The notes under the pieces were generated by a model, which did not search any database, was not told where the DNA came from, and was given only the letters and a program-made list of their open reading frames with translations. From Sthenelais limicola (Eukaryota > Annelida > Polychaeta > Phyllodocida > Sigalionidae): a DNA stretch of 64,000 bases. The stretch covers positions 67,050,773 through 67,114,772 of the forward strand of contig OW804095.1 of assembly GCA_942159475.1 (NCBI GenBank), written 5' to 3'. The translations under genes were made by a program, and so were the position numbers. This document shows positions 12,272 to 24,489 of this stretch, piece after piece. The stretch's first letter is position 1. Every line of letters begins with the position of its first letter.

Positions 12272-14690
12272 ATGTGCATCCTCTGTGTAGAGAGGCTAGC
12301 TGAACAGATGAGACAAGATAAAAATATAGAAGGTATAGCCTTGGAGGGGGGAGAGTCAAAGCTGGTCCAATTCGCGGATGATTTAACAGTCATGGTCAAG
12401 AACGAGTTTTCACTTCACAAAACCATTCAAATGCTGGATAGATTTGCTGAAGCCTCCAGGCTTAGGCTGAACGCAAAAAAATCGAAAGGATTTAATATTG
12501 GTGGAATAAAATTATCCAACAGAGAAATATTGAAAATCGAATGGACAGATACCATGCGAGTGCTGGGGGTGACTCTCCTCTCTCCAAGAAATGAATCGAA
12601 AATGGCCTCAACAAACAGCGAAAAACTGTTGGAAAGGGTTAAAGAGATAACCAATCGGTGGAGAAAAAGAAGCCTAACCATAAAAGGCAGAGTGTTAGTA
12701 TGTAATGTTTTTCTCCTCCTTCTTTTTCAACATGTTTTAGCGACAGTATCTCTAACTGACAAGATTCAGGATGAAATCCATAAAGAGATGATGAAGTTTG
12801 TGTGGTCAAATAAAGGTCATAAAATTAGTACAGCATTTCTAGCGCAAAAAGCAGAAAACGGTGGCTTAGGCCTAAGAACAATTAGAGAGGTTATAATAAC
12901 AAATAGACTCAAATGGGTACAGAGAATAATATTATCAAACAACAACAGAGACTTTAAGGCTATGGCCGCTTTCTTTGCCCCAGGGAGGCAAGCTCAAGAA
13001 ATTATGTTAAGTAGGAGCATGCCCAAGAAAGCCTTAAACGATTTTTACCCAGAAGTATTCAAAATATGGGACAAATATTATTTCAGTAAAGCTCCAGTAA
13101 CAAGAAATGAAATCCTCAAGGAAAGGTTGTGGGCGAATCGCCTTATTAAGAGTAAGAAAAAACAAATGTTCTATTATCAAAGCTGGGAAAGAGAAGGATT
13201 GCTATGTATAGGGGACATTGTTAACCAGCAAGGAAAGGTTATGTCTATTCTTGAGTTGAAGAGGCAACACGGTATAACCCCAGACTTTTACCTTAAGAAA
13301 GAGTGACAGCAAGCTATCCCTAAGGAATGGCTCCTTACAATTAGAAATTCCCCCCCCCCCCCCCTGCGAGGATAAAGGGAATATAGAAATAAAGATAAAT
13401 AGTAAAATATTTGATATTCGTGTTTGCACGAGCAAGGCTATATATGGCGCCTTAGTAGAGAGTATGAAGGTAAAGAGAGAAAAGCTAGACAAGTGGAGAA
13501 ACCTACTTGGTTTAAGCGAAGAAGACTACTTAAGGTTGCAATGGAAGGATGTTTTTAGTAATCCGTACAAAACAACAAGCGAAACGAGACTGCAAGTTTT
13601 GCAGTACAGAATCCTCCATAGAACCATAACATGTAACCTTTACCTGAAAAACACCTCCTTTCGAGATCATCCTGGCTGCTCTTTTTGTGACAGGAGAGAC
13701 GACTTAATCCATTTTTTCCTGATGTGTCCTGACACGGAAAGACTCTGGTCAAGGGTGTACAATCTTATTGAATCGGTGGGATATCTCAACGAGGATATAG
13801 GGGGCAGAAAAGTAATAGGAAGAAACCCTTCTGGGACTTTGTATGTCGAAAAGATTAACATTATGTTCAGTTTTAATAAAAAGGGACCAAATGTAAAGGT
13901 TATAAACTGGATTATACCTAATACAAAGGCCTTCATACACAGGCAGAAATTGTTTCACCAAGGGAACTTGGAATGGTTGTATTACATATACGAGATGAGG
14001 TCAAAAATAACGATTATATTGTATCAAAATAAGTTCAGAGCCATAAGCAAGGAGGAAAACACACTGTGGAAAAGGCTGGTGGCAGATATTTCAGAACTGT
14101 TGAACAATAACAACGATTAGGAGTATGTTTTATCTATTTGTTTTATTTGCCATTGTTTGATGATATATATCTTTAAGTTTGAAGCTCATGAAGTGTACAT
14201 TTAAGTCACATCCTATCGATGCATTCCAGTCGTGAACCTTTAAAATAAGCCATGCAAGACCAGAGTCAAAAAGAAAATGCTCTGTGTATAATGTGTAGAG
14301 GTATATGGTAAGGGTCAGAAGGGGCATGGCCACAATGCGATAGAGCATTAGGGGAAATGTTTGGACTGGAGGGTTGACTATCGCGGCAATGTCAAACGTA
14401 TGGGGACATGTAGTTCTTTGTTTGTGTGATGTGTACGGTATGGGTCAAAGTGGGAGGAGCCACGCTATCTTCGACCCATATCCCCATGTTTGGACTGAAC
14501 TATTGCCATATTCAACAGACCGTAGTAAGAGTTGTAGATAGAAAAATCATAATAGAGCATGCTCAGCAGGAAGAGAGGCATATGTAAATCTAGATGTCGA
14601 TATGCCGGAGGAAGCGAAAGTTTTGTTGACATATTGAATAAAGTTTCTGTTTCTGTTGTTGACATATTGAATAAATTTTCTGTTATTTCA
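12272..14690 (+). mobile_element. Broken L1/Tx1-like LINE: RT second half, C-terminal domain and 3' end
   Basis: The frame enters in the middle of the reverse transcriptase (CILCVERLAEQ, then the intact catalytic motif QFADDLTV near 12368) and continues through the thumb and linker to an in-frame TGA at 13304-13306. The same frame resumes beyond the stop to a run of 15 C (13350-13364), where it shifts. From about 13370 a new frame runs to TAG near 14120 and carries a Cys/His motif (CSFCDRRDDLIHFFLMC) typical of the C-terminal zinc-finger-like region of L1/Tx1 elements. The 3' region ends near 14690 after a 33-bp unit with GAATAAA, repeated twice, then a short A run. The element is 5'-truncated and inactive as it stands. 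Confidence 0.87.
14623..14688 (+). repeat. Tandem 33-bp LINE 3'-tail unit with AATAAA signals
   Basis: TTGTTGACATATTGAATAAA begins at 14623 and again at 14656, each copy followed by a TTTCTGTT-type stretch. Tail tandem repeats with a polyadenylation signal are common at LINE 3' ends and mark the probable right boundary of the element. Confidence 0.65.
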
Positions 14691-14842
14691 TCTTGAAAAA
14701 AATGTTTCTGGTTTGAATAGTAATCATAGCCTAAGTGTTCATTTTATCCTAGGATCTAACACACAAGTGCATCCAATATGCATGCATTAACATATATTAT
14801 ATAATTGCGTTAATACACTGCTTCACACAATTCACTGTGTCC

Positions 14843-15050
14843 CCAGGCCATTTTTCCGAAAATTCTTCTATTGGGTTATTTTCGGAAAGAATTGTAATGG
14901 GCTATTTTTCAGAAAATTCTACCTTCGGTCTTTTCAGGAAAAATTGTAGTTGGGTTATTTTTCAGAAAACACTTCCTTGGGTCATTTTTGGAAAAAAATG
15001 TAATTGGGTCATTTTTCATAAAATGTTTCCTTGGGTCATTTGGGGGACAA
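14843..15050. repeat. Minisatellite of ~27-bp units, about eight copies
   Basis: Units of the form GGGTTATTTTTCAGAAAA followed by about nine variable bases repeat head to tail. Alternate units differ consistently, so a ~54-bp higher-order period is visible. Degenerate copies continue to about 15110. A 73-residue open frame across it is a by-product of the repeat, not a gene. Confidence 0.8.
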
Positions 15051-15129
15051 AAATCTAAATAGATATCAGAAAATCGTGGGTAATTTTTGAAAAAAGAATT
15101 GAAAGTGGGTAATGTTTTAGATAAGTCTT

Positions 15130-16800
15130 TTTTCTAAAATAATATATATTTTTTTCAAAATAGTCAAATTGCCAAAATTACATTTTTGTGTTGACAAAAT
15201 GACCCACGAAAACTTCACGAATATTGCAAGATGATTTAGCCAATGGTATTTTCCATTTTCTGTATGTATTCCATTGGCGAAACCCTTCTAAGTATTAACT
15301 AATTATGCTTTTTATTCTATTACCAGATCTCCCAAATAGTAGAATTGAGGGATAAGTTTACACCCCCCACCCCCTTGTCAAGAAAGTATCAGCCTCTTTT
15401 TGACTATGTTAAGTAGAGAAAAGTAATGGGACTCTTTGGTTATACCTCGTATAAAAGTATATCATTATAAAGTGTTCTGATTCTGATTATTCTCGCCTCA
15501 TAATATTTCATGATTTAGTGACACTTTAAAGGGATCACCATGGATATCACAAGGTGGCACCACGTAAATAAAAGAAAGGCTACTCCTAAGCGTAATAATG
15601 GGTATTCGGGGTGGTGTGATAAAACATCAGCAATAGCCTCTACCCCTCCCTAACACCGAGTGCAGCTTCTACATAGTTATCTATTTTCCAGACAATATTA
15701 ATGGAACAAACATTTTCCGGCTCCGGCGTTTCCCTAACTGCAGTCTTTAGGCCAGACGGTTAGATCGAAATGATGTTCTCTCTCAGCCGCAGTGTCGATT
15801 GACCATTGTCACCGGCCATTGTACAACAATTACGAATAATTATCTTTTTCCAGATAAAGTTATGTAATAATAATGCATCTTGACCTCCAGTTATTATTAT
15901 CATTGCTTTCACTCCCTGTATCTATGTCAAATGATGGTGGCGCAGGCGTAGGATGATTAAGTTTGAACAGCTTTATTGATATGTCGTAAGAATAGATACT
16001 TTTTATTTATATGATGTTCTCACGCAAATAGTCGATACGAGTGAAAACCCTTTGACACGTTATTATATATATATAATTATATACAATACCTCCCACTTGG
16101 GGCTGAAGACTAGGCGCATCATTGCGTCCATTTTACGTGGATAGAAAGAGATGAACATCGACTTATATTGGGAGACTAACTTGATGGAAGGCCATAACCA
16201 TAAGCAAAATTAAAATGTATGATTCAGTGGTATCAGCAAACATTGAAAACACACATGGTACAATGCGTCAAATGTAGGACGAAGATGAAAGAAAGTTGGA
16301 ACTTCTATTTTTTTCTACGCGCCTGGATTGTTATAACCAGAAGTCAAAAGAAATGAAGCAATCCACCCCGCAGTACTTTTCTTTATCTCTTGATCCTCTA
16401 AAGAAAGCTGAATAAACACCCAAGTTTGAGTAAAGAAATGAATGCGCGTTGGTTTAGATGATGGAGTTATTAAACAAGAGCATACATGATGTAGGGCATA
16501 TAGCTACCAAGTACCATTCGATCCACCCTTCCATCTGTATCGCCCTGCATGGCTAGAAAAGCGGTGAATTTTCATACATATAACTCACCGACGTAATAGT
16601 GATCGGGTCATATTATGTGAAGGATGCTTCCCCCATCAGATATATTATAACCCTAACAACATCCTCCGCTGCGAAATGTTTCACCCTTTCCATCAGGGAT
16701 CGAGTGATGACCCATAGACCCATTTTACCGAACTTCACCACATAGATAATAATACCACAAGTAAGAGCGTGGACGTCCACTTTCAGAGGGTTTGGATTGT
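15130..16800. other. Non-coding stretch with no recognised feature
   Basis: I see only AT-rich sequence with short microsatellite-like (TA) runs near 16065. There are no exons, RNA genes or inverted repeats that I can support. Confidence 0.5.
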
Positions 16801-16819
16801 GTAGGGGGTCACTAGCTTA

Positions 16820-17021
16820 CTCGGAGGTCACTCCGGTTTGGGTAATGATATCCATGCAGTACTTGGGTATTTGTGTTCGTGAGCAGTAGCTGGTGAATTT
16901 GGCAATTATTGGGACATAGTGTACCTTGGAAATTACAGCACAGATAAACCCTTCAAACTCCAGTGGGTGATCCCACGATACCAGAGGTCCAGGCACGTGC
17001 AGGAGGAGAAGACAACTCAAT
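16820..17021 (-). CDS. Candidate terminal exon, strand ambiguous, not recognised
   Basis: On the minus strand a good acceptor (GGTTTCTGCAG) at 17032-17022 leads into 66 open codons ending at TAA. The peptide begins hydrophobic (SCLLLLHVPGPLV), which could be part of a signal sequence, and has several cysteines. The plus strand is also open from about 16890 and ends at a strong donor (ACCAG then GTAAGC), so the opposite orientation cannot be excluded. No further exon could be joined with confidence on either strand. Treat it as a protein-like island of unknown function. Confidence 0.25.
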
Positions 17022-18307
17022 CTGCAGAAACCAGGTAAGCCAAGTTATACTTTATCCTTCTCTCAGTTTGTTCTTACCTCTCTAATATAAACAGAATAAG
17101 CGAGAAGTATGCTGTTCTGTGAGACCTCGTTAAACACTTTTATAAATAAAACAGCGATTAAATACATGGCTTGATAACCTTGTTCAGTTGTTGGCAATTA
17201 TGTCTCCAACCGGATAAATCATATTATGTTCACTTGGTCACTTTATTATATATATATAAGTGTTTCTTAGCATGCAAGGACACATACTAAGTACATACTA
17301 TTAACGAGAACCTGTAAGCTTCCTGGTTTCATTGAAGAATGAAGGCCAATCTCGCAACCTGAATAATATACATGTATTACATCACTGCATAAGCTTTTTC
17401 AGCAGTAGGGATACCATGATATATGTTTGCATTATAGTTCGAGGGAGTAGTGCCAGGCACTCGATCATAGTCATAGACACTTCTTATAGCTGGCGTATAG
17501 CACAAATTCTAAAGAATACATCTAGTACTCTTCCTCTCTTATTGCTTGAACATCAATAACTTTTTGGATTTCCCCCGTACAGATCAGTTAGGCCACATAT
17601 ATACACCATAAAAGGAGTTACACAGGAGCCATATAGATTCGCACTCATTATTTATGGTTGGCTATGTATAGGCCTATCTCCAATGTAAATATTACTCTTG
17701 CTTTTCGGAGGATCGAGGGGTACACTCATAATTATTATGAGTACATTCAACTTATATTGTGACCTTCATCGTGGATTGATGAGGTCTGGTTTGATTTATG
17801 CACATACAGTTGGACATTTGTAAGCCGTTTATTGAAAGTTGCTACTCCGCTCCATTGCCCTTCCATGGAGGCTTAGCTCAAATTACTCTAGGCTAGGGAA
17901 GAATAGACAACTTAAGAGTCTGGGCATTACCAGCTATTACCTATAGTCACTACATCATCTGTACTTCATTTGAACATTGATACGCATTCTGATATACTGT
18001 ATCAATCAAACACTATTGCAAGTGTTATTAGGTCGTTGTTTTTTAAAACTTTATTTACAATTCATTCACAACTGACCTAGGGGCGATATAATAATTTATT
18101 TCGCACTATAACAAGCTTGTGGGAGCACTTCTTTTATATTCATTCTATAATAGATTGACATAATCTTGTACCGGCTCTTGATCCGATGCCCTGGACAAAA
18201 CACCACGCATATTTCTTCTTTAAAATATTCAAGTGACGCGTACACAGTAGAAAGGTGCACCCACATTTCTCAGACGACATTCATTTTACACTGTCTCCCA
18301 TCAAATG

Positions 18308-18377
18308 TATACATTTAAATTGCACACTGGTAACATACATTAATATGTATGTTACCAGTGTGCAATTTAAATGTATA
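18308..18377. repeat. Perfect 33-bp palindrome with 4-nt loop
   Basis: Positions 18308-18340 are matched exactly by the reverse complement at 18345-18377, around a TAAT centre. The arm contains ATTGCACACTGGTAACATAC. There is no flanking coding sequence. It could be a tiny foldback element or a hairpin-forming transcript. Confidence 0.85.
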
Positions 18378-19215
18378 AAGTGCCACAAGGTGAAAACAAA
18401 CTTTTTTGTTTCTTTTTGTGCCATGTTAAAAACAATCATTTGCATTATCAAAACCGTCCATTAGAATCCTAATTTAGGGTAGCTTCTCCTCGACTATGGC
18501 CGCCTCGACTGAGCAGGTAGATTAATTAATAGAGAAGTTGCTTTAGTCAGTTCCACAGACAGAAAAGTGTGTACCTCCAATGCATATCGAACACAAACTA
18601 GGACGAGTTTACACACCACTACCAGCAAATAACTTCTATGGAGCCTATAACTCTGACCTATGGGTTCTTCCAAATCCAGAGTTGTTGTTTATCGCTTTAC
18701 TTCTTTGTCTAAAGCGCAGACCAGTTGGCTGGTTTTAGTAACACCTCCGCGCCGCAACCTCCTCCCCATGCCCATCACTCTCAATACACTGGTCGTGTTC
18801 TGAGTGCACGTCGATTGCAGCATTCCATTGGGTGGTCAACATTGCCCGTATATTAACATTTACATATATTATGTATATATGTTATTCTTCTCAGTGTCTA
18901 TTTATTTGTGTTATAGCTAGGGCACCATCTCAAGATATTAATATCAAATGTACAACGTTTCTCACAAAACTACCGCCACAGTGGTACAATCTGTGTTTTA
19001 TCGAAGAATTAGTATTTCCTGTTGCGTCGAGCCTTTACAAAAAAATCCTTTGTTTAGTAAAAAATGACTTTTCCTCGGCTTGGTTCTTGCCGTATAGAAT
19101 ATCATATTCGTGGGTCCTTCCATAAAACACAGGTTACATTGCATCCTAACGGGCACACCAAGACTTACCTCTGATTAGAATAATTATGTTTGGGCCTTTT
19201 TGAACCTCATATACC

Positions 19216-19318
19216 AGATTGTTATGCAACGGGGGCAATGCCCCCGTTGCATAACAATCTGCGAGTAGTTTTTTCAGTGTTAATATTGCGCTCGCAGATT
19301 GTTATGCAACGGGGGCAA
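19216..19318. mobile_element. Three alternating copies of a 22-bp GTTGCATAA-type repeat (foldback element)
   Basis: AGATTGTTATGCAACGGGGG opens at 19216, its inverse fills 19239-19260, and a third forward copy lies at 19296-19317. The second and third copies extend to a perfect 27-bp inverted pair (TGCCCCCG...GCGAG against CTCGC...CGGGGGCA) around a 25-nt loop (19266-19290). This looks like a very small MITE inserted next to, or amplified from, another of its own ends. Confidence 0.75.
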
Positions 19319-19493
19319 TAATAATAATTATTAGTGATCGACGACCTGCCAGTGATTGATTGGTGGCAATAAGCTGTATAGACCCAGTCATTGAAACAAA
19401 CAAATGACATTTCCACTGAATTCGTTCATTTACCTGGTGAACATTTTTAAATCATTCATGTAGTCGAATACAGAAAAATGAAGAACTCTTTCT

Positions 19494-19587
19494 ACACTCT
19501 GTCCAGCCTCTGTAGAACCTAGACTTCAAAGAGTACCGGTATTGGCTAGCATTGGGGTTTAGGTTCTTCAGAGGCTGGACAGGGTGT
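19494..19587. repeat. 31-bp inverted repeat, 3 mismatches, 32-nt loop
   Basis: The arm at 19494-19524 (core CTGTCCAGCCTCTG) pairs with 19557-19587. The pair forms a single foldback of about 94 bp in non-coding DNA. Confidence 0.75.
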
Positions 19588-21180
19588 ATCCCAATAGTGT
19601 TTGGCAGCATCTGATCAGAAGCCTAGCTCTTATATCTGGTACTCAAAAAGTGTAAATGTAAATCAGAGAGGCCTTTACAAAATGCTAATGAATTCAAAAA
19701 ATAGAATTACCGGGATGTAGATAACCCGGAAGAATAAGATTGAGCAAAGAAAAAAAGATGGAGGTCTGATTCATCAATTCGAATGTTTACCAAAGGATTT
19801 AAGCATATTCTGGATCCAATATTAATGCAATAAAGGTGAGAATTGTTTAATACATGTTTATTATAGTCACAAACGGTCAAAAAATATCCTAAACGGGTTA
19901 GAAACTGACATTTATTCTGGTCTTGATCCTTGTTTGTTTTTGACAAACTTGGCCTTGGCCTTATACGGTCGCGGCAACCTTGACAAAATAATGTAAGTTT
20001 CTAACCCTTGATTTATGCCTTGAGAATGACGTATTTCAACCAGTGGTTCTAAATTCTCCTTCGCAAAACGTCGTTTCAGAAGTTATAATTATTATTCTTT
20101 TGAAACCTTTTATTCATGACTGACAGAATACAGATATCTATTACAGATTATACGCTCATTAGAGTGTTTTTCAAGATTATTGACTATCTGTCAATATCTA
20201 TCCAGAGAACAATGGCTTTATTTGTATAGAGACAGTTTAGTTCCATACCAACATGAGATCATAATGAGGGGAAAAGAAATATTGTTTAATCATAATCTAC
20301 CTGACCGACCATACAATTATTAATTTCTATGGGACGAGCCAAAAAATTGCAGATTGGTATTTTCAATTGTCTTACGAATAAACACATAGTATAGTGTGGA
20401 ACTACGATGCTCAGTGAACATCTGTATGGTACGCTATTGATCTCTTCTAGGAAACTGGTAGAACCACCAGAGGTAGAAACACCGGTTTTGTTATGGTGTT
20501 GTTGGCACTAGTTGGCGGCGTGTGACCGGTAGGGCTAGAAGGAATATTCCAATATAACAGCTGGTAGTGTATCCGAGATCAAAACAAACAACAAACACAG
20601 AGTAGGCAGTCAAAGAGTACAATTCATCCATGACATCTCCCATTGATTACAATAGTCTCAATGCAACTATACGCTCTCCCAATACCACTTATAATATCAC
20701 CCGATCCAGGTGTATTTGCAGGGATGCATTGGTATATGAACAAGGTCATCATCATGGTAAGTCACCCTATAAATACTGCTTCCATGATTCTTTTGGATAG
20801 CAAATTGAACTATTCCAAAACTGATTATAATTTGTCCTTGGTACATGAATATTTTTTATAACAGGGGTATCAATTTTTCAAATTATATCAAACAATCGAG
20901 AAAAAAAAGCTTGATTTAAATTTATCTTGCTATCGTGAATGTGCCATTCTTTGGCAACTATTCAGACTATTTCAATATTGCATCAATTGATTTGGGCTTC
21001 AAATATCTGGTCGTGCAACCTTTCTAAAGCAATATCTCAACCACAAACTTTTGTCAGCAAGCATCTATCCAGGGAGGTATATACTACCTAACTCCCCGCG
21101 GGAACCAATCAATGCAATATCAATTGTTCGTCTTAATGATCAGGTTTCAAGGTTGCAATTCAAGATAAAACTTTTATGAT

Positions 21181-21343
21181 AGAACCTCACGAGTAGGTAT
21201 TATTAGCAATAGGATTGCATGGGTCAGAGTCAAATCTTTTCCATGGCAGCACGAGCCCGATAGGGCGAGTGCTGTTATGTGAAAAGATTTGATGAGGACC
21301 CATGCAATCCTATTGCTAATAATACCTACGAGTTGGGGTTCTA
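21181..21343. repeat. Large foldback, ~80-bp arms
   Basis: The left arm begins AGAACCTCACGAG and the right arm ends GTTGGGGTTCT. The middle of the arms (GTAGGTATTATTAGCAATAG, ending near GGGTC) is perfectly paired. A 4-nt mismatch (AGAG/TGAG) separates it from the inner stem, which closes on CGAGCCC-GATA-GGGCGAG. This is a MITE-like hairpin of about 160 bp with no coding capacity. Confidence 0.8.
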
Positions 21344-21728
21344 TTTTTACTCCATGATGATAAAGGAAAACATGTCAAAATATATTATTGACAAAGAAAA
21401 TCAACAGTTGACTGATCGGAAATATGACTGTCCTAACTTTAATAGTCAGCTTGGAGACAGGCGGGCAGACAGGTAGACCTGATGTAACTTTTGGTCTATT
21501 TTTGATCGATTTTCTATGTAAACAATTGTCATTACAGAACAATGGGACTTACAATTATTGTAGACTAAACTATCCCCTTGCAGAATCTAGTTTCAATTAA
21601 TGAATGTTGTACCTAGGAGCTAGAGTAGCAGTGGAAACGACAGCCAAGGTTTCTGTGAAACAAAACTTCATTTCACAGGAAGTAGAACAAATGGCTGTTC
21701 CTAAAAGCTCCCCCCTCCCTCCGGTGTA

Positions 21729-22175
21729 TCAGTGAGATGCTATGTAACAGCATAGCAAAAGGAGGGAGGGAGTTTGCATGGTAGCAAACCGGAAACATGC
21801 TGCTGGGTTGCATGTAATCCTACACACATGATTACACAGTAGGATTACACTCCCGCCCATACAAACTGCAGTTAATCCTCCCTTCATCATGGAGTAAAGA
21901 TCATAATTCAATGGCCTATTGCCTGTAACGTTGGTAGTTGTACACCCATGGTTGTTTGAGTATAGTACTCCGAATGCCCTCAGATGCTTTCTAAGGGCAA
22001 TATGTACTATTGTGGAGCAGACAATTCTGACACGGCTATGTATGCAAGACATCGGACATAAATCGTAAGTCCCATGTGAGTTCGAAGCTTCATTCTTGGA
22101 AGGACTCTTGGCTTTAGCAGGACTCATATACCCCTTAGAAGGAATATTGATTTTAATAAAGATTACATCTAACAC
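21729..22175 (-). CDS. 148-residue open frame, doubtful
   Basis: This is the longest unexplained single open frame on the minus strand. The peptide is rich in cysteine and short hydrophobic patches, with no domain I recognise, no signal peptide at its start and no matching splice context. In 64 kb of AT-rich DNA one such frame can occur by chance. I keep it only as a candidate. Confidence 0.12.
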   Translation of the reverse strand: MLDVIFIKINIPSKGYMSPAKAKSPSKNEASNSHGTYDLCPMSCIHSRVRIVCSTIVHIALRKHLRAFGVLYSNNHGCTTTNVTGNRPLNYDLYSMMKGGLTAVCMGGSVILLCNHVCRITCNPAACFRFATMQTPSLLLLCCYIASH

Positions 22176-22179
22176 AGCT

Positions 22180-24100
22180 TTGTTTTGCCCATTGATTAAA
22201 AGTCTGAAATACGAACAGCTGCGTGAATGAGGAAGAGCTGAGTGAACCTCTTATTTTGAAGGAGTGTGAGACGCATCCTTTCAAGGAAAATACATATCCC
22301 AACGCATTTTCAAACGCGTCCAATTTACATGTTACGCAAAAGAGTATTTAATTTACATTTGGAATAGTGCAGTAAAAATGACCCATCATGTCAGCTGGTG
22401 TTAAAGTATTATTGGCATACGGGGCAGTGAGCGATAGTTTTGTGAGATGTTAGGTCTGGCCTCATGACCATATTCCATGCATGTACCCAATTACGTTATG
22501 AGGAAGATTATAAGCCCTAGGGTTGTTTCACTAAACTTGCATCCAACCCGGACTAGTTATTTCCCACGAAGAGGTATATTACCAAATGGATTGTTTTGTT
22601 TTGATTGTACATTGTAAACATCGCAGAATATCACTGCATATGAATACAAATTTCGCTGGTTCTTGCAAACTAAAAATAAATATACATGATTCCCTCATGT
22701 TCCCATGTAAAGGTTTAATGTGACCATGTATTCTAAAATATTTTTAGGCACCAGCATTAACCACAGTTGGCTTTTTCACGCTGGCCTATTGCATTATAAC
22801 TAATTAAATTCAAAATGCTTAATAGTAACTCAGTTGTTAAAGCATACACTACTTTTAGTTTAAATTAGCGTTACCAAATACACAATTTAAATTGTTCTTT
22901 TATCTATAATTAGGTTTATTGCCCAAGAGATCAACTAGATCATGAGCATACATTGGTATGCGGGAAGTCTGAACCATACAGTAAAATAGAGAAACACCCC
23001 AAGGGTTAATATTCTAGGAAGGAGATGTTGGTTTTTCATACAGCTCTAACGGAAAGGATATCGGCTTGTGTTGCACTAGAGAACTACTGTATAACTACGG
23101 TTTTCATTCCTTCCAGCTATTTACCTTTCATGGGGTTAAACACTCACACAACAATAGAGAGAAGATACATGCAAACTCTATTTGTATTTTATGTAATCTG
23201 ATGCTAATTTTAAGGATACCCCACTGTAATAGGATGTACTAGATCAGAATGAAAACAATAAAGTGTCTGGATTGGAATGGTATACTGATCACGCAGTCAA
23301 AGCAAAGGTTCATGAATGGAAATCATATTTAAAATTCTATCGACCTTCTGTGATACATTCTGACTGTTCCTTACGTTGTATTGCACTAAACATATTACCA
23401 TGCCATGTCATATTAAATGGTTATCACCAATTCTCATCAGATTATGAGGAATCTGTGATTAATTAATGAATGAAAGTTAACAAGTCGATGCCCTAGATAC
23501 AGGTACGCGAACTACCCAATAACATGAGCAGATACATTAAAAAAATAATAACCCTTGGAACCAGATTTCAAACGGATTTCGTGCATACGGAGTTCCTTTG
23601 TTCATAAGCCCTTTCCATTTGGGTGGTTATTCAATGCAAAGCTTATGTTAAAAATAAAGTCTAACAAGGCTATCCTTCTCTAATCTATCTATTTGGGTAC
23701 TTCGGTCTCTCTGCATTCTACACCCGTTAAGACTTGATAATCCATTAAAGGTATATATATAGATCTGCTTATCTAAGTATTTGCATGCCGTCCCCAGCTT
23801 TTCTTTAAATTACTATATTCTCCAGAAATGTATATTATGACGATACAAACAACCTCTGATTTTTACCCTAGATAGTATAGACATCTGAGTGCAAAACTTC
23901 TGCAACCTAAGACATTATACACCTATGTGATCTAACCTTTGGATCTACCAAGGTTATCTCATGTACTTAGATCCATCTAATAATAACTGCTTAAATATTG
24001 TTGTAGCAAGATTCACCCACTATAAAAACATGATCAAGGGTCTTGCATAATCATACAAGCTCTCACAACATTCAATCAATGATGCTCACAGGGATTAGTC
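22180..24100. other. Non-coding stretch, nothing recognised
   Basis: AT-rich intergenic DNA with no exon-like segment, repeat or RNA gene that I can support. Confidence 0.5.
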
Positions 24101-24102
24101 CC

Positions 24103-24487
24103 CTGGGGTCTGTTGCATAAGCTAAAGAAAGGAATTTTGTTGTGGGAATTGCTTAACGTGTATGAAAGAAAAACATTCCTTCCAACGTGAAATTCCCAGC
24201 TGGTAGGAATGGCCTATACATATATGCACACAATGGTGGGTAGGAATGTTTATTCCTACCCACTGAAGGAAGGGAAAAAAGCGTAGGAATTCCCCCAAAT
24301 AATTTTCTTTTCCTTAGCTTATACAAAAGGTCCATGGACCCTTTCTTCATAAGAAATCCTTACTTAAAATGTCCCTGTTTTAAAATAGCATTGTCTGTAT
24401 AGCAAATTACTTTCCTAAAAGTTCCTTCCCAACTGCTTAGCAGGGAAAGGTTGGGACGGAAGAATTTTTTTATGCAACGGGCTCCAG
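24103..24487. mobile_element. 385-bp MITE-like element with GTTGCATAA termini
   Basis: The left end CTGGGGTCTGTTGCATAA (24103-24120) is matched by the reverse complement of 24470-24487, CTGGAGCCCGTTGCATAA, with three differences. Inside is a 12-bp hairpin GTGGGTAGGAAT-GTTT-ATTCCTACCCAC (24236-24263). The GTTGCATAA core is shared with the small foldback at 19216-19318, which suggests one family. No target duplication is clear. Confidence 0.7.
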
Positions 24488-24489
24488 TA

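Noticed and set aside
14837..15058. 73-residue open frame
   Set aside because: It is the translated product of the ~27-bp minisatellite and has no gene context.
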